This document shows positions 55,748 to 64,000 of a DNA stretch of 64,000 bases, piece after piece. Below the pieces are notes generated by a model that saw only the letters and a program-made list of their open reading frames with translations, made no database searches and had not been told where the DNA came from. The stretch comes from Longimicrobiales bacterium (lineage in GTDB: Bacteria > Gemmatimonadota > Gemmatimonadetes > Longimicrobiales > Gaopeijiaceae): NCBI GenBank assembly GCA_951828585.1, contig OX639991.1:2388576-2452575 (forward strand), written 5' to 3'. The stretch's first letter is position 1. Every line of letters begins with the position of its first letter. A program made the position numbers and the translations under genes.

Positions 55748-55891
55748 TCAGCGCTCGCGGAGCCAAGCGGTCACGATTCCGGCGTGGACGAGGCTGCTTG
55801 CCCCGGTAGCAACACCCGGCCCACCTGCGAAAGCCACCAATCCGGTCCCCAGGAGCAGTCCGGCGACCCTGTACGAGATTCTCTTCCTCAT
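55748..55891 (-). CDS. Small membrane protein (47 aa), paralogue of the neighbour's C-terminus
   Basis: The frame MRKRISYRVAGLLLGTGLV...GASSLVHAGIVTAWLRER starts at ATG 55891 behind a strong purine-rich site (AGAGGGGGG) and ends at 55748. It has a hydrophobic centre and basic ends. Its last 17 residues resemble the last residues of the adjacent 55063-55668 protein (LVHA.I.TA.L..R). It may be a short paralogue or the remnant of a duplicated longer gene. Confidence 0.45.
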   Translation of the reverse strand: MRKRISYRVAGLLLGTGLVAFAGGPGVATGASSLVHAGIVTAWLRER

Positions 55892-56001
55892 GATTCCCCC
55901 CTCTGGTGCTGTTGGCGGTGCCGGGTCCGATGGCCAGCCCCTGGTGCCGATACGATATCCGTGGCCGCCACGGTTTCACCCGACGGATCGGAGTCCCGCC
56001 G

Positions 56002-56385
56002 TTACTCCGGCACCCGTAGCGCAATCGAATCCGGCAACGCCCGATAGTCCACCTTACCCACCACCAACCCCCGGCTCTCGATTATATAGGCCAGAATCGC
56101 CTGGTACTCGGCGTCCGTCAGGCTGCCCGGCGTCTCGTGGGGCATGGCCACGCGGAGGTAACGGTCGAGCGCGCCGACCGTGGAATACCCGGCCAGCACC
56201 TTGGCCGTCAGCTCCGCCCCGATTCCGTTGGGGACATCGTGGCAGTAGCTGCAGCGGACGGTGTACGCGTACTGCCCGTCGATCGGCTCTTCGCGGGATT
56301 CGCCACCACCGCCGCAGCCGGCCGGCCCGCAGAAAGCCATCAGGACAACGCCGCGCCACCCAAGCCGCGCCCGGCCGTTGGCCAT
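56002..56385 (-). CDS. Lipoprotein c-type cytochrome
   Basis: 127 residues from ATG 56385. The signal region WRGVVLMAFCGPAGCGGGG carries a lipobox-like Cys. A single haem site CSYCHD follows YAYTVR, and the axial Met is probably in RVAMPHETPGSLTDAEYQAILAYI, the normal order for a class I cytochrome c. It starts 17 bp after the end of the sulfite-oxidase-like gene. It was probably that enzyme's electron acceptor, as in SorA-SorB pairs; since the enzyme is truncated, this cytochrome may be orphaned. Confidence 0.78.
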   Translation of the reverse strand: MANGRARLGWRGVVLMAFCGPAGCGGGGESREEPIDGQYAYTVRCSYCHDVPNGIGAELTAKVLAGYSTVGALDRYLRVAMPHETPGSLTDAEYQAILAYIIESRGLVVGKVDYRALPDSIALRVPE

Positions 56386-56402
56386 GCGGAGCGACCGACC
56401 CC

Positions 56403-57173
56403 TCAGACCACTTCCACCGGATGCGGCAGCGCCACGTTCAGCAGATACCCCTTCGCGTTGTAGATGCCCTCGAGCGGCTGCGTGTCCCCCGCGGCATCGG
56501 TGGCCCGGGTGCGGATCACATGGCTGCCCGGGGTCGCGTTCCACTCGAACTCGAAGCGGCACCATGCAAGCGGCAACCCCGCCGAAGCCCCGATCAGCCT
56601 CGCCCGCCCCCACCCCGCATCCCCCACCCCCCACTCCACCCCCTCAACCGGTCCTCGCGGCGACCAGGCAAACCCCCTCAACCGCTGCACCCCGGCCTCC
56701 AGCCGCGCGGGACGCGGCAACGCAAGCGCGCTCTTCACCATCCCCGTCGTGATCGGCGCCCCACCGGCGGGAGCGTAACGGTCGGCGGGCCACTCGTCGC
56801 CCACCAGCACGTACGAGGACGTGTTCGCCCGCACCCACACCTTCTCGGTCGCGACCTCGATCCTGCCCACCCACTTCACGCTGGACGACCCCACCCACCC
56901 CGGGACCACCACGCGCACCGGAAACCCGTGGTCAGGCGGCAGCGGAACGCCGTTCATGGTGAGGGCGAGGATCGTGTCCGGGTCGAGCGCCTTCTCCAGC
57001 GGCATCGGCCGCGCCCACTCCGCCTCGTCCAGCCCGATCACGTTGACGTCGACCGCATCGGCTCGAACCCCCGCAAACGCCAGCACATCGGCCAGGCGCG
57101 GCCCGCCCAACTCGGCGCACCCTATCGCCCCCGTGCCCCACTGGCTCCCCGACGCGGTGCGGCGCGCCGGACT
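56403..57173 (-). pseudogene. Sulfite oxidase-like molybdopterin enzyme, 5' truncated
   Basis: The open frame begins after an in-frame stop at 57174-57176 and first reads SQWGTGAIGCAELGGPRLADVL, a segment from the middle of the molybdopterin domain. It continues DHGFPVRVVVPGWVGSSSVKWVGRIEV and the C-terminal dimerisation domain (RGFAWSPRGPVEGVEWGVGD...TRATDAAGDTQP). The N-terminal half, which carries the conserved cofactor-binding Cys and the first part of the fold, is missing. The sequence immediately upstream is a non-coding palindrome cluster. It is therefore a pseudogene, or its 5' part was deleted. Confidence 0.72.
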
Positions 57174-57195
57174 TCATCCCCAGTGACAACTCGAC

Positions 57196-57347
57196 TTTCC
57201 ATAATGGAAATCGGAGTTTCCATCCTGGCAGCCACTGTCTGCCAAAATGACAGCCCCCCTCCTGCCAAAATGGCGGCCCTGCCCATCCCACCCGCCATTT
57301 TGGCAGAGCTCCACTCGGCGTCCCCCGTTTCTCCTGCCATTATGTCA
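57196..57347. promoter_or_regulatory. Cluster of five related palindromic sites
   Basis: Five sites fit roughly TGNCAWWATGNCA: TTTCCATAATGGAAA (57196-57210), CTGCCAAAATGACAG (57239-57253), CTGCCAAAATGGCGG (57262-57276), its exact inverted copy CCGCCATTTTGGCAG (57292-57306), and TGCCATTATGTCA (57335-57347). The region 57177-57387 has no gene. It looks like a multi-site operator for a dimeric regulator; the two inverted 15-mers could also form a hairpin. Confidence 0.6.
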
Positions 57348-57387
57348 CGCGTAATTGACATCCAGGGTATCTGCGCGGCTCCAGCCC

Positions 57388-58577
57388 CTACCTCTTCAGC
57401 CGCAAGACCTGAACCGACTCCATCCCGAGTTCGCTCTCCACCTTGCCCAGGATGTAGTCGTCATCGATTTCATAGACCTCGAGCCCCTTCGGCGTCTCGA
57501 CAAACCCCAGCACCCGCCCTTCCGCGTCGAACACGGTCCACGGAACACCCGGCATCTCTTCCCCGGGCACCGCGTATTCCTTCACCCAGGGGTGGTCCAG
57601 GGCATCGGCCATGATGGACTCGAAGGCCGGGATGTGCTCGGCGACCGGTACGGTCCGGTAGAGCCTCCGCTCCCCCTCCCGGACTTCCACCAATGCCTCC
57701 GGTATTCTCGAGACGCTTTGTTCGATGTATGCCTCGACGTGAGCATCGGTCGGCGAAATCGGTTGGTGGTCGAGGCGAACGATCCGGGCCAATGAGCCGT
57801 TCTGCGCGAATGCCTGGATCTCGTAGCGATCGGTAGAGCTGATTACGATCAGGTCGCCCCAGGCTTCCACTGCCAGTGTTCGTCCAAAGGTCACCGGATA
57901 GTTAACCAGTTCAGTGCGATATCGTTCGTCGGCTGGATGCGCACCCAGCGAACCCTGGAGCGCGTCCTCCATGTCCCAGAGTTCGACCGCCACGGTGTCG
58001 GTGGTGGCGAAGGCCTGGTTCTGGGCAGCCAGGATCGAGCCGTCGCCCGTCACGGCCAGCGGGAGAACGAAATCCATGGGCTGATCGGACAGCCGTCTGC
58101 GTGCGGGGATGCCGCGCGCGAAGATTCCGTCCGGGTCGAACACGGTCACATCAGGATCCAACAGGGCCCACACCATCACCGAGTCCCCCGGCAGGGGCTC
58201 GATGTGAAAGACATCGTCGAACTCACCCGGTCCCTCGCCCTTTCCTCCCCAGGTGTCCAGGTAGGCTCCCGAAGCATCGAAGACCCTCAGCTCGCTCGTC
58301 CCGCCGTTCACCACCACGATCCGCCCGTCCGACAGCGTGGTGCCATCCGATACGTGAACAGCATGTGCGGCTCATCGCCCTCCAGGACGCCGATCGAGAC
58401 CGACGGCTCGGGGCCGATCCGCCAACCGAGCCGGGAACCGGTGGGCGGACGGGCGTTTTCGACGATTTGAATCCCGGCGCTGTCGCGCAGTTGGGAAGAT
58501 ACCCCGCCTGTCGCCATGTCCGACTGGCAGGCCATGGCCGCGAGGGCGATGAGGGTGGGTGGCATTCGGATCTTCAT
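57388..58577 (-). pseudogene. 6-bladed beta-propeller lipoprotein with one frameshift
   Basis: The 5' part starts at ATG 58577 (MKIRMPPTLIALAAMACQ, a lipobox) and reads RDSAGIQIVENARPP...WRIGPEPSVSIGVLEGDEPHMLF. Near 58340 the frame changes, and the continuing frame reads SDGTTLSDGRIVVVNGGTSELRVFDASGAYLDTWGGKGEGPGEF, the family's typical blade. It goes on to the stop at 57388. Without the indel the protein would be about 396 residues, normal for these secreted NHL-like propellers. Either a real single indel has inactivated it or the base count is an assembly error. No slippery heptamer is obvious. Confidence 0.75.
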
Positions 58578-58708
58578 GATTGCACAACTATAGAATGACC
58601 GTGCTGGAAAATCAACACACAGGTGAATTTTCAGCAGCCGGATCCCGAGTTCGCGGGGTGACACGTGGATCGCTAAATGAGAAAAAACCCTTCGGCCATT
58701 CGAAAGAA

Positions 58709-61159
58709 TCAGTCGTTTGCGCTGCTTCTCGCCAACACCTCGAACCCCCGGCGCGCCCGGTTCCCCATCTCGTCCACCACCGTCACGACATGCCACCCCT
58801 CGGCAACGTGCAAGGCTTTCTCGTGGAAGACGCTCGTCGAGCCCACATAGCGATCGTCCAGGTGCCAGTGCAGCGTCACATCCGGGTCCCGGTGCGCCGC
58901 TGCGAACACCGCCCGCCCCTTCCTCCCCCCCAGTTCGACCGGGATGTAGACGCGGGTCCCGTTGTCCGGGTACAGAAAGTCGACAGGGCTGCTCGCCGAC
59001 GCCTCGGCCGAAGTTCCCGTGCAATCCGCCCGGTACGTCGGCAGTGGACGATAACCGGCATCCCAGCGCCGGTAGAACGACTCCTGTCCGGGTGGGAGCA
59101 CGAACCAGGTCTCGTGGGACATTGCCTGCACGGACTCGCACCTTCCGTGAACGCGCAGGCCGCTGGACGGATCCAGATGTATGGTCCGGTGGTGCGGACT
59201 GGGCCGCTCGAAGTGGCTGTCCCTCGGGGCCCAGGCCACGGCGGTCTCGCATCCCCGTGCGGCGCGGTACCCGTCGGACCGGCAAACCCTCACCGCCTTC
59301 AAGTGCGCTTCCGGCCTCGGGAACCACTCGTCGCCGTCCAACCGGTTGACGATGTCGAAGAGAACCGGCGCGGCGGCGCCGATGCCGGTCAGTTCCGGCC
59401 GCCCCTCCCCCCCCGCATTCCCCGCCCACACCCCCACCGTGTACCGCGCGGTCACCCCGATCGCCCAGGCGTCGCGGTGGCCGTAGCTGGTCCCCGTCTT
59501 CCACCCCACCCGTCGCCCGCCCCCGAACACGCGCCATCCGGATTCGGCCCCGGGCCGGGCCACCTCGACCAGGGCCTCCAGAGTGAGCCACGCGGCCCCC
59601 ACGCTGAGCGGGGGCCGGCCGGCGGTCACGGGCGGCGCGCCGGCGAGGATCCGCGGACGGTAGAGACCAGGCGCGAGACCGTCCACGGCCAGCGACCCCA
59701 CCCCACCCCCGATCCGCGCCACATTCGCATACATCGATGTGATGTCCCACAGCGTCCCCTCGGCGCCCCCGAGCACCAGCGTCAGCCCATAGTGCCCCGG
59801 CGGACGGTGCAGCGTGGTCATACCCATCCCGCGCAGGAAGTCGTAGAACCGGTCCACCCCGTGGCGCCGCAGCATCCACACGGCCGGCACGTTGAGCGAA
59901 CGTGCCAGCGCGGCCCGGGCCGGCACCGCGCCCCGGAATTGACGGTCGTAGTTCTCGGGCCGGTATCCGGCGAACTGGGACGGGATGTCCGGCACGAGCG
60001 TCTCGGGCAGGATTTCCCCCGCGTCCAGCATCCGCGCGAAGAGCAGCGGTTTCAGAATGCTTCCCGTGCTGCGGGGACGCCGGATCAGATCGATCGCGTG
60101 GCCCGTGCCCTCGCCAACCGCCCACCGGCTGTTGCCGATGTACGCGACCACTTCGAAGGTGCGATTGTCGATCACGAGGGCGGCCAGGTGGCGGATCCCC
60201 ATCGAAGCGAGGGACTTCGACTGCCGCGCCGCCACGTCCCCCACCAGCCGCTGCAGCGACGCGTCCAGCGTACTCGCGTACCTCCGCGCCCCACCCCCGT
60301 CCCCCGCCGCCAGCGTCTGCAGCAGATGCGGCGCCGCCTGCGGCAACGGATGGGGCGCGTCCGGCAACGGCTCCAGCAGGGCCAACTCCAGTTCCTCCTC
60401 GTCGATCGTCCCGGTCTCCGCCAAACGGCGCAGCAACCGGTCCCGCTTCTCCAGCAGCTCTTCCCGGCTGCGCCCCGGATGCACCGCGCCCGGTTTGTTC
60501 GGCAGGATCGCCAGCATCGCGGCCTCTGCCCAGGACAGGTCGGCGGGTCCCCTGGCGAAGTAGCGCCACGCCGCGGCTTCGAGCCCGACCACGTTGCCGC
60601 CGAAGGGCGCGTGCGCGGCATAGAGCGCGAGCACTTCGTCCTTGTCGGTGCCGAGTTCGAGCCGGAGCGCGAGCGCCGCCTCGACGAACTTCTCCCGGTA
60701 GGTGCGGGGACGGGAGCCGCGCGACATGCGGATCACCTGCATGGTGATCGTGCTTCCGCCGCTCACCACTGTGCCCGCGCGCAGGTTGCGCCACGCCGCC
60801 CTGGCCAGCGCGATGGGGTCGACCCCGGGGTGCCCGCGGAATCGTTTGTCCTCGGCGGCGATCACGGCGGCCGCGAACTTCCCGGGAACCGTGTCGCGCC
60901 CGGGAAAGCGCCACTGCCCGTCCGGCGCGATCCGCGCGCCCAGCAACGACCCGTCGCGCGCCTCCAGGACGGACGAAACCGGGTCGTCGAAGAGCGGGTC
61001 GGGGAGCCGGGTGGCGATGTCGGCCGCCACGACGACGCAAGCGGCCGCACCGGCCCACACGAGCGCTCGCCGCCGCCCACCGGCCCATTGCAGCGCCCGA
61101 TGCCCGGGAAACCTGGCCGGCAGCCGCCGCACCCAATCCCCCGCCCGTCCCAACCTCAT
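58709..61159 (-). CDS. pbpC: Penicillin-binding protein 1C (bifunctional glycosyltransferase/transpeptidase)
   Basis: About 816 residues from ATG 61159, overlapping the alpha-2-macroglobulin stop (ATGA). One N-terminal membrane helix (ALVWAGAAACVVVAADI) precedes a GT51 domain with AAEDKRFRGHPGVDP (catalytic Glu) and SGGSTITMQVIRM. The transpeptidase domain has SxxK in STGSILKPLL (catalytic Ser), SxN in ARSLNVPAV and KTGT in GWKTGTSYGHRDAW. The C-terminal BiPBP_C domain (DFLYPDNGTRVYIPVELGGRKG...VTVVDEMGNRARRGFEVL) marks the PbpC class. It acts on periplasmic peptidoglycan. In E. coli pbpC and the macroglobulin gene yfhM are likewise adjacent, thought to couple wall repair with protease trapping. 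Confidence 0.95.
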   Translation of the reverse strand: MRLGRAGDWVRRLPARFPGHRALQWAGGRRRALVWAGAAACVVVAADIATRLPDPLFDDPVSSVLEARDGSLLGARIAPDGQWRFPGRDTVPGKFAAAVIAAEDKRFRGHPGVDPIALARAAWRNLRAGTVVSGGSTITMQVIRMSRGSRPRTYREKFVEAALALRLELGTDKDEVLALYAAHAPFGGNVVGLEAAAWRYFARGPADLSWAEAAMLAILPNKPGAVHPGRSREELLEKRDRLLRRLAETGTIDEEELELALLEPLPDAPHPLPQAAPHLLQTLAAGDGGGARRYASTLDASLQRLVGDVAARQSKSLASMGIRHLAALVIDNRTFEVVAYIGNSRWAVGEGTGHAIDLIRRPRSTGSILKPLLFARMLDAGEILPETLVPDIPSQFAGYRPENYDRQFRGAVPARAALARSLNVPAVWMLRRHGVDRFYDFLRGMGMTTLHRPPGHYGLTLVLGGAEGTLWDITSMYANVARIGGGVGSLAVDGLAPGLYRPRILAGAPPVTAGRPPLSVGAAWLTLEALVEVARPGAESGWRVFGGGRRVGWKTGTSYGHRDAWAIGVTARYTVGVWAGNAGGEGRPELTGIGAAAPVLFDIVNRLDGDEWFPRPEAHLKAVRVCRSDGYRAARGCETAVAWAPRDSHFERPSPHHRTIHLDPSSGLRVHGRCESVQAMSHETWFVLPPGQESFYRRWDAGYRPLPTYRADCTGTSAEASASSPVDFLYPDNGTRVYIPVELGGRKGRAVFAAAHRDPDVTLHWHLDDRYVGSTSVFHEKALHVAEGWHVVTVVDEMGNRARRGFEVLARSSAND

Positions 61160-64000
61160 CCCCCGTCCCCCCCGCCCTCGACCACCCGAACACTCATCCC
61201 CTTGATGCGCGCATACACCGACCCGTCGTACATCGCCTCGACCGACACCGTCGGCAGGTAGTAGTCGCCCAGATAGGCCGCATTGAATCGCATCGGGAGG
61301 GTGAGCGACTCGCCACCGTCCAGCGAGAAGTAGGTGAGGACCCGGTCGTCGCGCACGTCCTGGTAGTCGATGCGGTCGTCCACCGGCCCGCCATCCGCAT
61401 CCATTCTCTCGTTGTGGATCTCCCACCCCGACGGCGCGCGGTACTCCAGCGCCAGGTCCTCCAGGTCCCGTCCCGACTCGTTGCGGATGGTGACCCTGGC
61501 CACCAGGTCGGTCCCCTGGCGGAGTTCGGACACGTCGATCTGTCCACCGTCCAGGTCCGAGTAGACTACCCCGGCCGCCAACCCTGACGCAGCCGCCTCC
61601 TCATCCCCCGGCGCGGGCGATCCCCGGGTCACCAGACTCACGAAGAGCGGTGCTTCCGAGGTGTTCCTCACCGCCACCCGTCCCCCTTCTTCCGCGATGT
61701 CCGCGAGATCCTCCGAATACACCGGCGACGATGACAGCGCCTCCGCCAGGTCGTCGCCCGTCCCGCGCTCGAAGGCGAACTCCAGCGACGCCGCGCCCAG
61801 CCCGTAGAACCGGGCCATTGCCAGCAGCGCATAGGCCACCGAATGCGTCCCGTGCCAGCGATCCGAATAGAGTGCGGCCGAGACGTCCTCGGCGACCCGG
61901 TCGGCCTGCGCCTGGCGGCCCAGCGTGACCAGGGCTTCGAGAAGAATGCCGCGGTCGCGCAGCGGAGAACCCATGCTCCATCCGGGCACCGCGTATTCCG
62001 GGACCTGGTCGTCGTCGCGAAGCAGGCCGGCGGCGGCGTCCACACCCGCCAGTCCGTAGGCCGCCGCGAGGTGCCAGCGGGCCGCGGCCGCCAGATCGGC
62101 CGACTGCCGCAGGCGATTCATGGCGCCGACCTCGTAGTCGTCGGCCAGCGCGAGGGTGTACAGCCGGTATGCCTGGTCCATCGCCGGCGTGTCGCCGCGG
62201 CTCCTCCACGAGCGGGCGCGGCGGCGCTGGTGAGCCTTCCAGCTCGAGACGATCCCCGGATCGACGTAGTAGCCCAGGCGCTCGGCCTCGACCATGAAGT
62301 GGCCCGCGTAGTTGGTCACCCATGCGTTGCGGGCGTTCGCACCCGAGAGCGTGCCCGGCCAGTACGAAAACCCGCCGGACGACACCTGGAACCCCCGCAG
62401 GCGGTCGATGCCGGCGCGCACGTTCTCTTCCACGCGCGCGCGATCGGTGTCGTCGAGGTTCACCAGCAGCGGGAGATACAGCTGGGCGAAGACCGCCGAG
62501 ACGATCTGCTCCAGACACCCGTACGGGTAGCGCACCAGGTATCCGAGGCGCGCCTCGAGGTTGAGCGGCGGGAGTGGCGTCAGCTCCAGCGTGGCCGAGT
62601 TGGTTCCCGGGATTCCGTGCGGATCGAACTCGGCGCTCCACGCCTCGCCGGGTGCGATCCGGGCCCTGACCTGGGTGGCCGTCTCGGGGTTCGTCATGCG
62701 GATGGGCAGTGTGATCTCCGACCGTGCGCGGTGCTCCCCCGCCACTGCGGCGAAGCGCAGGACGCCCACGCCGGGCCGGTTGCCCGCGCGAATCCGCAGC
62801 CGGGCCAACCGCTCTTCGGCGCCGTCGAAGGTGACCGTTTCGCTGGTGCTCCCCACCACCTGGAACTCGTCGCCGACCTCCACGGTGACGGTGGCCTGCT
62901 CGATGCCCTCCTCCATGGCGAAGAGCGACACCGGCACGGCGATCTCCTCACCCGGTCCGACCACCCGGGGCGCGGTGGCTAGGAGCGACAGCGGCTGCCG
63001 CACGAACACCGACTGCGATGCCGAACCGTAGGCGCCGTCCTGGCCCGCGACGACCATCACGCGCACCTGCCCGATGTACTCCGGGATGTCCACCGAGTGC
63101 GCGCGCCACTGGCCGAGCCCGAGGGTGAAGGGCCCCAGGAAGCGCACGACCGGCGGGAACCGGCTCCGGTCCTGCTCCTGGATCTCGACCGCGTCGTCCC
63201 CGCCCAGGGCGAGCAGGCGCTCCAGTTCGGCCGCGTACGCACCGGCCACCTCGTCGAAGATGTCCCAGGTGGAGACTCCGAGCGCTTCCTTGCTGAAGAA
63301 GTGGCCGTGCGGATCGGGCGTCGGGAAGTTGGTGAGGCCCAGGAGCCCTTCGTCCACGACGGCGAGCGTGTAGGTCATGGGGCGGCCGGACGCCTCGGAC
63401 ACCCGCACGGAGACGGTCGTGTCGGGACGCCACTCTTCGGGAACCGCGACCTGCGGCCGCAGGACCGTCGCCGAATTCTCCACATCGAGCGGGATCACCC
63501 CGTACAGACGGATCGGCAGGTCGTTGGCGCGGCCGGAATGCGGCTGGATCAGGCTGACGCCGACGTAGACGTTCGGGCTCATCTCCGCGGTGATCGGCAC
63601 CTCGAAGCGCGTGCGCGCGCCGCCCATCTCCACCCACCGCTGGTCGAGGATCCGCGTGCCCGTCTCCAGGGTCACCAGCGCCCGGCCGGAGCTTGCCTCC
63701 GGCAGCTGAATCTCGCCCACGTCGCCCACGTCGTAGCTGTCCTGGTCCGCGAGCAGGGTGAGCACGCTCGCCCCGGCGTCGCCTTGCTCCCGTGGCCGGC
63801 TGGCCCATCCCGGCCAGTCGATGTACACGGTCCGCCCGGTGCAATGGCCCCCTTCGGTGTCGCACGCGCGCAGCAGATACCGGCCCCAGTTCGGGTAGCT
63901 GACGCTGAAGTCCCACGTCCCGCGCCCCTCCGTCGTCGCGACGCGCCCACGCGCCACCACCGCGCTGTACCGCGACTCGGTGAAGCGGGCCAGCGATTCC
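61156..64000 (-). CDS. Bacterial alpha-2-macroglobulin (YfhM type), 5' end outside window
   Basis: The frame is open to base 64000 (about 948 codons visible), so the N-terminal third or more is missing. Visible parts are MG and A2M_N domains (GVIPLDVENSATVLRPQVAVPEEWRPD), a bait-like segment, the A2M domain, then the thioester motif GCLEQ in YPYGCLEQIVSAVF and the alpha/alpha toroid (YWPGTLSGANARNAWVTNYAGHFMVEAE). A C-terminal receptor-like region ends the protein. The Cys-Gln thioester is complete, so covalent protease trapping is possible. It is coupled to pbpC by ATGA. It probably sits in the periplasm, guarding the cell when peptidoglycan is breached. Confidence 0.93.
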   Translation of the reverse strand, partial: ESLARFTESRYSAVVARGRVATTEGRGTWDFSVSYPNWGRYLLRACDTEGGHCTGRTVYIDWPGWASRPREQGDAGASVLTLLADQDSYDVGDVGEIQLPEASSGRALVTLETGTRILDQRWVEMGGARTRFEVPITAEMSPNVYVGVSLIQPHSGRANDLPIRLYGVIPLDVENSATVLRPQVAVPEEWRPDTTVSVRVSEASGRPMTYTLAVVDEGLLGLTNFPTPDPHGHFFSKEALGVSTWDIFDEVAGAYAAELERLLALGGDDAVEIQEQDRSRFPPVVRFLGPFTLGLGQWRAHSVDIPEYIGQVRVMVVAGQDGAYGSASQSVFVRQPLSLLATAPRVVGPGEEIAVPVSLFAMEEGIEQATVTVEVGDEFQVVGSTSETVTFDGAEERLARLRIRAGNRPGVGVLRFAAVAGEHRARSEITLPIRMTNPETATQVRARIAPGEAWSAEFDPHGIPGTNSATLELTPLPPLNLEARLGYLVRYPYGCLEQIVSAVFAQLYLPLLVNLDDTDRARVEENVRAGIDRLRGFQVSSGGFSYWPGTLSGANARNAWVTNYAGHFMVEAERLGYYVDPGIVSSWKAHQRRRARSWRSRGDTPAMDQAYRLYTLALADDYEVGAMNRLRQSADLAAAARWHLAAAYGLAGVDAAAGLLRDDDQVPEYAVPGWSMGSPLRDRGILLEALVTLGRQAQADRVAEDVSAALYSDRWHGTHSVAYALLAMARFYGLGAASLEFAFERGTGDDLAEALSSSPVYSEDLADIAEEGGRVAVRNTSEAPLFVSLVTRGSPAPGDEEAAASGLAAGVVYSDLDGGQIDVSELRQGTDLVARVTIRNESGRDLEDLALEYRAPSGWEIHNERMDADGGPVDDRIDYQDVRDDRVLTYFSLDGGESLTLPMRFNAAYLGDYYLPTVSVEAMYDGSVYARIKGMSVRVVEGGGDGG

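Noticed and set aside
58580..61261. 893-aa plus-strand frame
   Set aside because: It is antisense to pbpC, whose motifs are complete.

Overview
The window is GC-rich bacterial DNA. Most of its genes are ordinary chromosomal functions: class II fumarase, a purine permease, PBP1C with alpha-2-macroglobulin, an RND metal pump and an amidase. Mixed in are a large BNR/sortilin-type secreted protein, a CocE/S15 peptidase, a 6-bladed propeller lipoprotein and a beta-lactamase-VanX fusion. That combination fits Gemmatimonadota, but this is inference from family content because no rRNA or marker gene is present.

Layout. 1-5100: a two-gene minus-strand cassette, an AAA/DUF4143 ATPase translationally coupled (ATGA overlap) to a giant NACHT-like NTPase that runs off the left edge. 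5148-9643: a pteridine-reductase-like SDR, fumC, an operon of animal-type 6-pyruvoyltetrahydropterin synthase, SDR and a Trm112/methyltransferase-like protein, then tRNA-Ile(GAT). 9700-20140: a junk island beginning beside the tRNA (Dcm-integrase chimera; IS1380-like, IS110 and ISNCY-like relics; one intact IS1380; fragments of a CPBP protease and a possible reductive dehalogenase), with a large Ig/LRR/zinc-protease lipoprotein inside it. 20176-21077: a VapBC-type toxin-antitoxin pair. 21130-25315: S15 peptidase, NCS2 permease and a secreted hypothetical protein. 25336-28781: a third DUF4143 ATPase gene broken by an intact IS3 element, plus an Rpn nuclease relic. 28860-34756: the BNR protein and a second DUF4143 ATPase fused to a long C-terminal domain. 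34759-46543: methyltransferase, EamA transporter, beta-lactamase-VanX fusion and an operon of one YdbS-like and four tandem YdbT-like PH-domain genes. 46662-53342: metal-efflux RND operon with a DUF4198 protein. 53542-64000: amidase, small membrane proteins, a decayed sulfite-oxidase/cytochrome c pair with a cluster of palindromes, a frameshifted propeller lipoprotein, pbpC and alpha-2-macroglobulin (open at the right edge).

The most interesting signal is the DUF4143 set. The C-terminal half of the fusion protein at 32189-34756 is homologous, by eye, to the post-NTPase helical region of the NACHT-like protein at 1-3795, whose gene is coupled to a separate DUF4143 ATPase. One locus therefore encodes as a fusion what the other encodes as two coupled genes. 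Both start a similar distance downstream of a palindrome. This points to a two-component, possibly defence-related module that I do not recognise as described.
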